A stretch of DNA of 13,248 nt from WHSO01 sp050485485 (GCA_050485485.1 JBJHBM010000050.1:1-13248); one strand, 5' to 3'; shown: positions 6,309 through 12,521, counted from the stretch's first letter. Numbers and translations are program-made. Notes: a model not told the origin generated them from the letters alone.

Positions 6309-6354
6309 ATACCAAAGACGGGTTCCGGCATACCGAATCCCAGGTCACCATACG
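6295..6354. repeat. Phased CATACC/G repeats in the RR2/LapG-like divergent promoter region
   Basis: Direct copies lie at 6308-6313 (CATACC), 6329-6334 (CATACC) and 6349-6354 (CATACG), with starts 21 and 20 bases apart. One inverted copy, GGTATG, is at 6295-6300. Spacing of about two helical turns would put all three on one DNA face, as in operators for dimeric or oligomeric regulators. The hexamer alone is not rare in a window of this size; the phasing is what stands out. Confidence 0.4.
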
Positions 6355-6417
6355 CAAGCGTCAAAGTAAAAAATCGTGCCTTCCCATAGCCTTGGCCTCC
6401 CGTGATGGAGGCATGGA

Positions 6418-7086
6418 ATGGGAAGGGCGGCTTTGCTCAAAACATTGTCAATAATAGTACTGGCCGTGATCGTGGCGTCTCCCGTGGCCCGCGCGGGCGG
6501 AGTGCTGGACACGGCCTTCGAGGGCTTCGAGGCTGTGCCGCTCGCCGCGGCCGCGAGGCATGGTAAATGGTGGGGCGTGGTCGAGCGCCACCGCGCCGAC
6601 CTTGCTGAAAACGCCAGCGGCATTCGGCCGGCACGGGCGCAGGCCTGGAATCGGCTGCTCGCATCGATCCGCGCCAAGCCGCCGCGGCTTCGGGTGGCGG
6701 CCGTTCATCGCGCCTTCGCCGATTTCCGCTATGCCTCCGACCGCATGGTCTGGGGCGTGGAAGACTACTGGGCCACGCCGTTCGAGCTCTTCGCGGCGGG
6801 GATGGGTGACTGCGAGGACTTCGCCATCGCCAAGTACTTCATCCTGCGCGAGCTCGGTCTTCCGATCCACGCCCTGCGGCTTGCCGTGGTTTCCGACCTG
6901 CATCAGGGCGGAAAGGCGCATGCGATCCTGCTGGTCAAGTCGGATGGGCATCTGTGGGTGCTCGATAATCTTCGGCGTGAAGTGGGCGACGCAGCGACGC
7001 TCGCCCGTTACCGGCCGATCTTCGACCTCGACGAGAACGCGTTCCGGATATACCGGGCACGTCCGGGAGAGATCAGCGGGTCGTGA
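6418..7086 (+). CDS. LapG-like periplasmic cysteine protease (bacterial transglutaminase-like, peptidase C93/BTLCP), 222 aa
   Basis: A secreted transglutaminase-fold protease. An N-terminal signal peptide (hydrophobic 7-21, ending around VARAG at 23-27) sends it to the periplasm. The triad C132 (GDCEDFAIAKY), H168 (KAHAILLV) and D183 (VLDN) is intact. D131 and E133, flanking the Cys, correspond to the calcium-binding residues of Pseudomonas LapG. Family members cleave the N-terminus of giant surface adhesins (LapA/BapA types), releasing the cell from biofilm, and are restrained by the c-di-GMP receptor LapD. No LapD or adhesin gene lies in this window, so regulation by LapD is unproven. The start at 6418 has GGAGG (6407-6411) six bases upstream; an out-of-frame ATG sits at 6413. 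The 3' end overlaps the convergent RR3 gene by 14 bases. The family assignment is strong, but the substrate is unknown. Confidence 0.88.
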   Translation: MGRAALLKTLSIIVLAVIVASPVARAGGVLDTAFEGFEAVPLAAAARHGKWWGVVERHRADLAENASGIRPARAQAWNRLLASIRAKPPRLRVAAVHRAFADFRYASDRMVWGVEDYWATPFELFAAGMGDCEDFAIAKYFILRELGLPIHALRLAVVSDLHQGGKAHAILLVKSDGHLWVLDNLRREVGDAATLARYRPIFDLDENAFRIYRARPGEISGS

Positions 7087-7480
7087 CATCGGCGCGCGCA
7101 AGCGCCTGATCCACGAAGCGCACGAGCACGCGCAGCGGAATCGGCTTTTCTATCGTGCCGAACACGTCGAGCCGCGTCCGGTTGGCGCGGTAGAGCGAGT
7201 CGGGATCGCCCGTCATCAGGATGATCTTGGGCAGGGGGATTCCCCGCTCGCGGAGGGCCTGGACCGCCCGAACGCCGTCGAGCGTCGGCATCTTGATGTC
7301 CATGATCACCAACGCGGGCATGTGGCTCAGGATGGCCTCGACGGCGGCGTGGCCATCGTCTGCTTCCTGGGTTGCGATCCCCCGGTCGGCAAGGCAGCGC
7401 ACGATCTCGCGGCGCTGCAGATGGTCGTCGTCAACCACCAGAACAATGGGTCGGGGCGCGTGGAAGGGGGAAGCGTCCAT
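7073..7480 (-). CDS. Receiver-only response regulator RR3, 135 aa
   Basis: A CheY-like receiver without output domain. It has an acidic cluster in VVDDDHLQRREIV, phosphoacceptor Asp in IMDIKMP, Thr in IILMTGDPDS and Lys in IEKPIP. It closely parallels RR1 over its whole length, including LQRREIV in helix 1 and the SLYRAN segment, and differs mainly in the N-terminal ten residues and the last few. ATG 7480 is preceded by AAAGGAA. The HK2 stop lies 28 bases upstream, so the two form one operon. Its 3' end overlaps the LapG-like gene tail to tail by 14 bases, so the two transcripts would be complementary at their ends. It probably receives phosphate from HK2 and, given the shared helix 1, possibly from HK1. 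Its target is unknown. Confidence 0.93.
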   Translation of the reverse strand: MDASPFHAPRPIVLVVDDDHLQRREIVRCLADRGIATQEADDGHAAVEAILSHMPALVIMDIKMPTLDGVRAVQALRERGIPLPKIILMTGDPDSLYRANRTRLDVFGTIEKPIPLRVLVRFVDQALARADVTTR

Positions 7481-7508
7481 TATACGGTTCCTTTCGATAG
7501 GCCCGGGA

Positions 7509-9878
7509 TCAGGCCAGAGCGGGTACGGAGGCGTCGGCGTCGGCGTCGGAAGTGTCGTCCGCTGTCGGCAGGGTGATCGTGAAGCACGCGCCGCCAGCGA
7601 CGTTGCGCGCTTCTATCGTGCCGCCCATGGACCTGACGATCCCGTAGCTGATGGACAGGCCGAGACCTGTCCCCTGACCGAGCGGTTTGGTGGTGAAGAA
7701 CGGGTTGAATATTTTGGAATGGACTTCCGGAGGAATGCCGCCGCCTGTGTCGGCCGCCGTGACGACGACGGCAACCGGATCCGTGCCATGCTCGCGGATG
7801 GAAAGACGTACCCGATCGCGTTCGGAGGAGCCGTCGCCATCGCGGGCGGTGCGTTTGCGATTCTCAAGAATCGCGTCGCGGGCATTGGAGAGCAGGTTAA
7901 TCACGACCTGCTCGAGCTGGTTGCCGCTGCCGCGCACCATGCGGCTGGAGGCAGTGATATCGAGCTCTATGTCGATGGAGTCGAGCTGGAACTTGCCGCG
8001 CAGAAGCTGGCACGCGGCGCTGACCGCGACCTCCGGGCTGAACAGGCAGCTGTCCGCATCGCTCTCGCGCCGTGCGAAGATGCGCAGGTTGAGGATGGTG
8101 GAGCCCATCTTGCCGGTCTGGTCGCTGATGAGCTCCAGCGCCTCCGCCAGATACGGGATCGACGCTACATCGCGCTCGATGCGCATCAGCGCGTTGTCGG
8201 CGGCCATGCGCATCACGCTGAGCGGCTGGTTAAGCTCGTGGGCCATGCCCGCCGCCATCTCGCCGAGCGTGGCGAGGCGCGACGCCTGGACCAACTGCTC
8301 CTGCATCGCACGTTGGTCGGAGGTGTCCCGCACCGTGAGAACGGTAAAGGCAACGTCTGAAAGCGTTACCGCCGACATTACGATCTCTGCCGGAAACCTG
8401 CTGCCGTCACCCCGGTTGCCGAGGTATTCGCCGCCGTGGCTCGGCGGGATATCGGAGGCGGGCGCCGCGTCGGGGTGGAAGAACGGCAGGTTTGGTATCA
8501 GCCCGTGGATGTGACGGCCGACGAGGCTTCCGGCGCCTTGGCCGAAGTAGGTTTCGGCCGTGCCGTTGGCGGAAAGAACCTGGCCGCCGCCGTCGAGCGT
8601 GAGGATGGCGTCGCCGGAATTCTCGACGATCGCGCGCAAGCGCTCCTCGCTTGCTTCGACGCGGCGCTCGGCCAGCACCTTTTCGGTCACGTCTATGTGC
8701 ATGACCACGGCGCCCTTGGATGCCCATGCGCCGACCGGCGAGACGTGCATCTGGAACCAGCGTTGGCTGTCGGGGCCGTGGCATGGATATTCCAGCATGG
8801 CATGGTAGCAGGTCCCGGCAAGCACACTGCGGATCGCGCCCACAGCTTCCGCCGCGCGCTCTCGCAGCGGTTCTTCACCTTTGAGGGTGATGGCGATGTA
8901 GTTCTGTCCGATGCCGTAGTTGGAGTAGGCCAGGCCGTTTTCCACGCCGAAACGCTGCCATGATTCGTTGACTGCGACGATGGTGCCGTCGGTGTCGATT
9001 AGGGCGATATTGCCGGGTAAAGCGTTCAGGATTGCCGACTGGGTCTCGAGCGCGTGGGACAGTTCGCCGCGTCGCAGCTCGAGAACGCGCCGCGTCGCCT
9101 CCAGCTCGGTCACGTGCCGTTGCAGTTCGGCGGCATCCTTGGCCTTGCGCCGGGCGAGCCGTAGATCGAGCGTCTTGCCGGCGAGCGCGAGCACGGCGAT
9201 GAGCAGGGCCAGCGTTGCCGCAACGCTGGCCACGACCTTGGGCTGGATGACCTGTTCCGGGTCGGTCTCGACGAACGGGTGGGGCTCGAGGCCCATCGCC
9301 GCCATCGCAGTATAGTGGAGGACGCCGATCGCGACCGTGAGAAGCAGCGTGCCCGCTATGACGTGGCGCGTGTGATAGTCGCGCAGGCCGATCGCGAGCG
9401 CTGCCGCTGCGAGGCCAATGCCGCCGGTGAGCGAGGCCAGCACGAGAAGGTGGTCCCAGGTGATGGCGGCGGGTACGCGCAGCCCGAGCATGCCGGTGTA
9501 GTGCATCACGGCGATGGCGACGCCGACCACGGCGCCGCCCGCCGCCCGCCGCCCGGTCCCGATGGCGAGGGCGAAGCCGCCTCCCGCCAGCAGCACGGAT
9601 AGTGCGAACGACAGGGTGGTGAAGCCGAGAGCGAAGCCGAACGGCATCCCCGGCTCGTACCCGAGCATGGCGACGAAGTGGGTGGTCCAGATGCCGCTGC
9701 CGGAGACCAGAGCGATCGCCGCGAGCCACAGGAGGCGGGTGCCGCCGCTGGCCGCCCGCGCATGGATGCTCAGGCTCAAGGCGGCATAGGCGGCGCACAG
9801 GGCCGGGATGGCCGCCATATAGACGAGCCAGGGGTCGTGCAGGGCGATGACGCCCCAGGGGGTGTCCTGGTGGTGCAT
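7509..9878 (-). CDS. HK2: membrane MHYT-PAS-PAS sensor histidine kinase, 789 aa
   Basis: An integral membrane kinase. The N-terminal MHYT sensor (about 14-235, seven hydrophobic segments) carries the three diagnostic motifs THFVAM (66-71), MHYTGM (125-130) and LHYTAM (187-192). In the literature MHYT domains are proposed to bind a metal and sense O2, CO or NO; the ligand has not been settled. A charged coiled-coil linker (about 238-280) leads to two PAS domains (about 282-398 and 412-520), then HisKA with H547 (GMAHELNQPL), and HATPase_c with N665 (NLLSNA), D710 (AADTGGGIP), FFTTK and GQGTGLGLS. From the first PAS onward it is homologous to HK1. The start at 9878 gives the normal MHYT N-terminus with HDPWLVY, although the ribosome binding site is weak. 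It forms an operon with RR3. Confidence 0.95.
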   Translation of the reverse strand: MHHQDTPWGVIALHDPWLVYMAAIPALCAAYAALSLSIHARAASGGTRLLWLAAIALVSGSGIWTTHFVAMLGYEPGMPFGFALGFTTLSFALSVLLAGGGFALAIGTGRRAAGGAVVGVAIAVMHYTGMLGLRVPAAITWDHLLVLASLTGGIGLAAAALAIGLRDYHTRHVIAGTLLLTVAIGVLHYTAMAAMGLEPHPFVETDPEQVIQPKVVASVAATLALLIAVLALAGKTLDLRLARRKAKDAAELQRHVTELEATRRVLELRRGELSHALETQSAILNALPGNIALIDTDGTIVAVNESWQRFGVENGLAYSNYGIGQNYIAITLKGEEPLRERAAEAVGAIRSVLAGTCYHAMLEYPCHGPDSQRWFQMHVSPVGAWASKGAVVMHIDVTEKVLAERRVEASEERLRAIVENSGDAILTLDGGGQVLSANGTAETYFGQGAGSLVGRHIHGLIPNLPFFHPDAAPASDIPPSHGGEYLGNRGDGSRFPAEIVMSAVTLSDVAFTVLTVRDTSDQRAMQEQLVQASRLATLGEMAAGMAHELNQPLSVMRMAADNALMRIERDVASIPYLAEALELISDQTGKMGSTILNLRIFARRESDADSCLFSPEVAVSAACQLLRGKFQLDSIDIELDITASSRMVRGSGNQLEQVVINLLSNARDAILENRKRTARDGDGSSERDRVRLSIREHGTDPVAVVVTAADTGGGIPPEVHSKIFNPFFTTKPLGQGTGLGLSISYGIVRSMGGTIEARNVAGGACFTITLPTADDTSDADADASVPALA
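8171..8306 (-). repeat. 136-base near-identical segment in HK2, shared with HK1
   Basis: The partner of 2806-2941. It encodes the same 45 identical residues around H547, from MQEQLVQASR to NALMRIER. A directly oriented repeat of this length about 5.4 kb apart could support recombination deleting or duplicating the intervening genes. Confidence 0.85.
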
Positions 9879-9910
9879 GAGATCGGTTCGAGAAGCCGGC
9901 GGTCATGGAT

Positions 9911-9964
9911 GCTCCGGAGGGCGCTCCGGATGCGCTCCTGGGGGCACGCGAAGCCAACTTCGCG
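9911..9964 (-). promoter_or_regulatory. Structured 5' leader of HK2 with two predicted stem-loops
   Basis: CGCGAAG/CTTCGCG arms (9947-9953, 9958-9964) with a four-base loop make a perfect 7-bp stem just after the expected transcription start. TCCGGA appears twice (9913-9918, 9925-9930) around a six-base GGGCGC, giving a second stem. Both lie between the candidate promoter and the weak HK2 ribosome binding site. They could affect mRNA stability or translation. No known riboswitch class is recognised. Confidence 0.4.
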
Positions 9965-9973
9965 ACAGGGGGT

Positions 9974-10002
9974 CACATAGGCTGCGCTACCTCGGTGCTC
10001 AA
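9974..10002 (-). promoter_or_regulatory. Candidate sigma70-type promoter for HK2-RR3
   Basis: On the minus strand TTGAGC (10002-9997), a 17-base spacer and TATGTG (9979-9974) form a good match. Transcription would begin near 9967, leaving a leader of about 90 bases before the ATG at 9878. Confidence 0.45.
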
Positions 10003-10015
10003 GTAAGGAAGATCC

Positions 10016-10047
10016 CTCCCGGGGCATCGGGAATTTCCCGAGGGGAG
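10016..10047 (-). terminator. Nested inverted repeat after RR4, probable 3'-end stem-loop
   Basis: The inner arms TCGGGAA and TTCCCGA flank a single T (10027-10041). The outer arms CTCCC (10016-10020) and GGGAG (10043-10047) enclose them. The structure sits 11-42 bases past the RR4 stop on the minus strand. A modest T-containing stretch (ATCTTCCTTA) follows, not a true U-run. Transcription termination of HK3-RR4 is the likeliest role. The 15-base inner palindrome could instead be a protein-binding site upstream of HK2. Confidence 0.45.
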
Positions 10048-10057
10048 CCCGATAGTC

Positions 10058-10723
10058 TCACCGGTCGGGCTTGATCAGGCCTATGCGGATGGCGTGGCGC
10101 ACGAGGTCGGCCACCCCACGCGCGCCCAGCCGATCCATCAGCTCGGCGCGGTGGGTCTCGACCGTTTTGGGGCTGAGCGCGAGCATATGCGCGATTTCCT
10201 TGGTGGCGTAACCCTCGGCGATCAGCTGCAGTACCTCGCGTTGGCGCGGCGACAGGGATGGCCGATCGTTCCCGCTGCCGGGGCGGCCCCCCATCATGCG
10301 CCGCAGCGTGACCTCCGCCACCGAGGAGTGGAGGTAGGTCTCCCCGCGCGCGACGGTGCGTACCGCCCGCTCGAGGTCGTCGAGGTTGCACGACTTCAGG
10401 ATATAGCCGCGCGCGCCCGCCTCCAGCGCCCGCACCACGGTGTCCTCGTCGGCCTCGACCGAGACCACCAGGATGCCCAGCGCGGGCGCGGCGGCACAGG
10501 CGCGCCGTGCCGCCTCGATGCCGTTGAGCATCGGCATCGAAACGTCGAACAGTGCCACGTCGGGCTTGTGCGCTGCCGCCATCTCGATGGCTTCGAGGCC
10601 GTTCTCGGCCTGCGCCACCACCGTGAAGCCGTCCATCGCGTCGAGGGAGCGTGCGAAGGCTTCACGGACCATGCGATGATCGTCGGCCAGAAGCAGCCGC
10701 ACGGGGCCGAGCGCGCCGCTCAT
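10058..10723 (-). CDS. RR4: NarL/LuxR-type response regulator, 221 aa
   Basis: A two-domain transcriptional regulator. The receiver has D14 and D15 (LADDHRMVREAF), phosphoacceptor D60 (ALFDVSMPMLNG), S88 (VVSVEAD) and K110 (YILKS). The LuxR_C domain spans about 155-215, with LSPRQREVLQLIAEGYATKEIA and LSPKTVETHRAELMDRLG, a textbook recognition-helix segment. The length is normal for NarL/UvrY-type regulators. ATG 10723 overlaps the TGA of HK3 as ATGA, so the pair is translationally coupled and almost certainly cognate. The sequence does not identify the regulon. An inverted repeat at the operon promoter is a possible autoregulatory site. RR4 and RR2 differ clearly in the recognition helix (SPKTVETHRAEL versus SLQEVTVKLHVR), so they should bind different sites. 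Confidence 0.95.
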   Translation of the reverse strand: MSGALGPVRLLLADDHRMVREAFARSLDAMDGFTVVAQAENGLEAIEMAAAHKPDVALFDVSMPMLNGIEAARRACAAAPALGILVVSVEADEDTVVRALEAGARGYILKSCNLDDLERAVRTVARGETYLHSSVAEVTLRRMMGGRPGSGNDRPSLSPRQREVLQLIAEGYATKEIAHMLALSPKTVETHRAELMDRLGARGVADLVRHAIRIGLIKPDR

Positions 10724-11625
10724 GCCGCGTTGTCCGATGGCGCGGCGAGCGGCAGGCGCGCGGCGATGCGGGTTCCGCCTTCCGGGCGCGGCTCGATCCG
10801 GATGGAGCCGCCGACCAGCGTCGCGTATTCGCGCATGCTGGCGAGGCCGAGCCCGCGTGCGGCCAGGGAGGATCCCTCGCGCGCCGCTGGCGTGAAGCCC
10901 TTGCCGTCGTCCTCGACCGAAAGGAACAGCTTGTTTCCGTCGCAACGCAGCGTGATTGCGACGGTCTCGGCCTCTGCATGGCGCAGCGCGTTGGAGATCG
11001 CTTCCTGCGCGATGCGGAAAATGGCCACCTGCGTCACGCGCTCGATGGCGTCCGGAAGAGATTCGCAGCGCAGCTCGACGGCGATGCCGGTATTGCGGTG
11101 CAGCGCCTCGACATGGCGCCGCAGCGCGCCTTCGAGCCCGTTCTCCTCCAGGCCCGTGGTATGCAGCCCTTCGGAAAGGGTGCGGACCAGCTCGACCATT
11201 GCGTCGATCATTCCCATCGCGGCTTCCCGCGCCTTGGTGTCGTTACGGTCGAGGGCCATCTGCAGGTTGAGGCGCAGTGCCGAGATCGCCTGTCCGAGGC
11301 CGCCGTGGATGTCGGCCGCGAGTTCGCGCCGTTCGTTCTCCTGTACGCTGATGAGCCGGCGCGAGAGGCGTCGCAGCTCGCGGGTGCGCTCTCTCAGGTT
11401 GAGCCGGATAAAGTTGAGCCGCCGCCGCTCGTTGAGCAGCAGCAGCAGAATGAAGAGGGCGGAGATGGCGACGAAGCCGATCCCCTTGAAGGTCTGGAGG
11501 TGCGCCTTCCGCATGGGATCGTCGAACAGCAGGACGAGCAGATTGTCGGATCCGACGACCCACGCGATGCCTATGGCGGCATAGGCCAGCGCGATGTAGA
11601 TGGAACGCAATTGCCCGTAGCCCAT
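10720..11625 (-). CDS. HK3: NarX/DegS-type (HisKA_3) sensor histidine kinase, 301 aa
   Basis: A short membrane kinase with two helices (about 8-33 and 47-65) and a small loop between them, so little extracytoplasmic sensing domain. A charged coiled-coil segment (66-100, Arg/Glu-rich) leads into HisKA_3 with H107 in ELAADIHGGLGQ. HATPase_c follows, with N212 (EAISNALRHA), D239/D240 (EDDGKGF) and RGLGLASMREYATLVGG. The residue after His is Gly108, where the family normally has Asp or Glu. ATG 11625 is chosen over upstream in-frame starts because GGGGAG lies just upstream and a good promoter lies farther out. It is coupled to RR4. The signal may come from the membrane or from within; it cannot be told from sequence. 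Confidence 0.93.
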   Translation of the reverse strand: MGYGQLRSIYIALAYAAIGIAWVVGSDNLLVLLFDDPMRKAHLQTFKGIGFVAISALFILLLLLNERRRLNFIRLNLRERTRELRRLSRRLISVQENERRELAADIHGGLGQAISALRLNLQMALDRNDTKAREAAMGMIDAMVELVRTLSEGLHTTGLEENGLEGALRRHVEALHRNTGIAVELRCESLPDAIERVTQVAIFRIAQEAISNALRHAEAETVAITLRCDGNKLFLSVEDDGKGFTPAAREGSSLAARGLGLASMREYATLVGGSIRIEPRPEGGTRIAARLPLAAPSDNAA

Positions 11626-11711
11626 CGTCTCTCCCCTTTTGCTGTGGTTGTCTTTTTTCTTGGGGGGCGGGCACCCTGGAAATGAAACCTCCGCGTAACA
11701 AAACCTAAGCA

Positions 11712-11730
11712 ATTAATTCTAATAATTAAT
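11712..11730. promoter_or_regulatory. AT-only inverted repeat overlapping the HK3 promoter, possible operator
   Basis: ATTAATT and AATTAAT arms flank CTAAT, a perfect 7-5-7 inverted repeat. It covers the -10 hexamer and half of the spacer of the candidate HK3 promoter, a position suited to a repressor or autoregulator. Low-complexity AT sequence forms such repeats easily. Confidence 0.35.
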
Positions 11731-11744
11731 CCCTGTTTTTTCAA
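11716..11744 (-). promoter_or_regulatory. Strong sigma70-type promoter for HK3-RR4
   Basis: On the minus strand TTGAAA (11744-11739), exactly 17 bases, then TAGAAT (11721-11716). Five of six bases match the sigma70 consensus in each hexamer. Transcription would start near 11709, giving a leader of about 84 bases before ATG 11625. It is the best promoter match seen in the window. Confidence 0.6.
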
Positions 11745-11998
11745 TAGAAGCGGGAAACGACAACGGGACGGGTTTCAAGGTGACCATCGTCCGTCATCGG
11801 TGTCCCGTCATGCCACGGCTCGCGGCACTGCCCGGCGACACCGCGCCGGTGAGGCAGCGGAATCCCTAATGGCGCGGCTACGAAATGGATCGTGAGCCAT
11901 GCGCGATTGGAAGTATTTGCCGCGGTATGCAGCCGGTGCCGAATCATGGGACTGCCGGATCCGCCGAAGGGGAAAGCCGTCGGAGGGGACGTTTAAAA
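11745..11998. other. Intergenic stretch between the HK3 promoter and tRNA-Arg, no gene seen
   Basis: The gene-free gap between HK3 and the tRNA runs from 11626 to 11998. Its left part holds the HK3 leader and promoter. In this remaining part the open frames are short, lack ribosome binding sites and show no recognisable protein, and one plus-strand frame runs across the antisense of the tRNA. No clear terminator for the tRNA was found. Base composition is less GC-rich near 11700-11760. Confidence 0.6.
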
Positions 11999-12080
<82 letters not shown>

Positions 12081-12144
12081 CCAGCGCCGGTGCCCGGCCG
12101 CGGTGCAGTGGGGCTCGCCAGCGTCCGGGGACGGCGGCGGCGCC

Positions 12145-12173
12145 AAGGTACGCGAAAGGCGGGGGCCGCGCAA
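12145..12173 (-). promoter_or_regulatory. Candidate promoter for tRNA-Arg
   Basis: On the minus strand TTGCGC (12173-12168), a 17-base spacer and TACCTT (12150-12145) lie about 70 bases upstream of the mature tRNA 5' end, which would leave a leader of about 60 bases for RNase P to remove. Confidence 0.4.
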
Positions 12174-12197
12174 TTGCTTCGGCCGCGCGCCGCGATC

Positions 12198-12521
12198 CTA
12201 GGACGTTTCGGCGACCGCGCTCGCGAAGTCGAGCGCCTGCCGGCACGGCGGCCGGTCGGGGACGGGCTCCTGGGCGAGCAGATGGCCGAGCAGCTCGTTG
12301 GCGGTGCCGCGCTCGGGGCCGAGGTCGAGGCGCGCATCGCCGCTGTCGCGCACCGCCTCGGCGATGCGCCGCAGGCCCGCGCTCTGGCGCGCGCTCAGGT
12401 CCACGCGGCCGTCGCTGTCCTCGATGCAGCCGGCGAGATAGCGCACGATCTCCGCATCCTCGAGGATGGCCGCCCATTCGCCCCGGAACCGCTGCAACTC
12501 GCGATCGCTGAAGATCATCAT
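12198..12521 (-). CDS. Hypothetical protein, 107 aa
   Basis: A small soluble protein with no signal peptide, membrane segment or Cys pair. It is rich in Arg, Asp, Glu and Ala and looks mostly helical. It opens MMIFSDRELQRFRGEW and ends with a Pro/Arg segment (EPVPDRPPCRQALDF). The coding assignment rests on a strong Shine-Dalgarno (GGAGG) four bases before the first ATG and seven before the second; the second ATG may be the real start, giving 106 residues. It lies 98 bases downstream of the hydrolase gene in the same direction and upstream of tRNA-Arg. I do not recognise the family and assign no function. Confidence 0.7.
   Translation of the reverse strand: MMIFSDRELQRFRGEWAAILEDAEIVRYLAGCIEDSDGRVDLSARQSAGLRRIAEAVRDSGDARLDLGPERGTANELLGHLLAQEPVPDRPPCRQALDFASAVAETS

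Noticed and set aside
6345..7101. Minus-strand open frames opposite the LapG-like gene
   Set aside because: Shadows of the protease gene; the plus strand has signal peptide, triad and SD.
1734..11625. Signalling cluster as a mobile genomic island next to a tRNA
   Set aside because: No integrase, transposase, att repeats or change in base composition or codon use is visible; it looks native.
7073..11625. A hybrid kinase phosphorelay with an Hpt protein in the window
   Set aside because: No Hpt-like domain and no receiver fused to a kinase could be found; receivers are separate genes.
11626..11712. N-terminal extension of HK3 from an ATG at 11712
   Set aside because: The extension (Cys/Pro/Lys-rich) lies in the leader just after the predicted promoter; the ATG at 11625 has a proper SD.
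11741..11947. Small minus-strand ORF between HK3 and tRNA-Arg
   Set aside because: No ribosome binding site, no recognisable protein, and unlike its neighbours in composition; probably non-coding.
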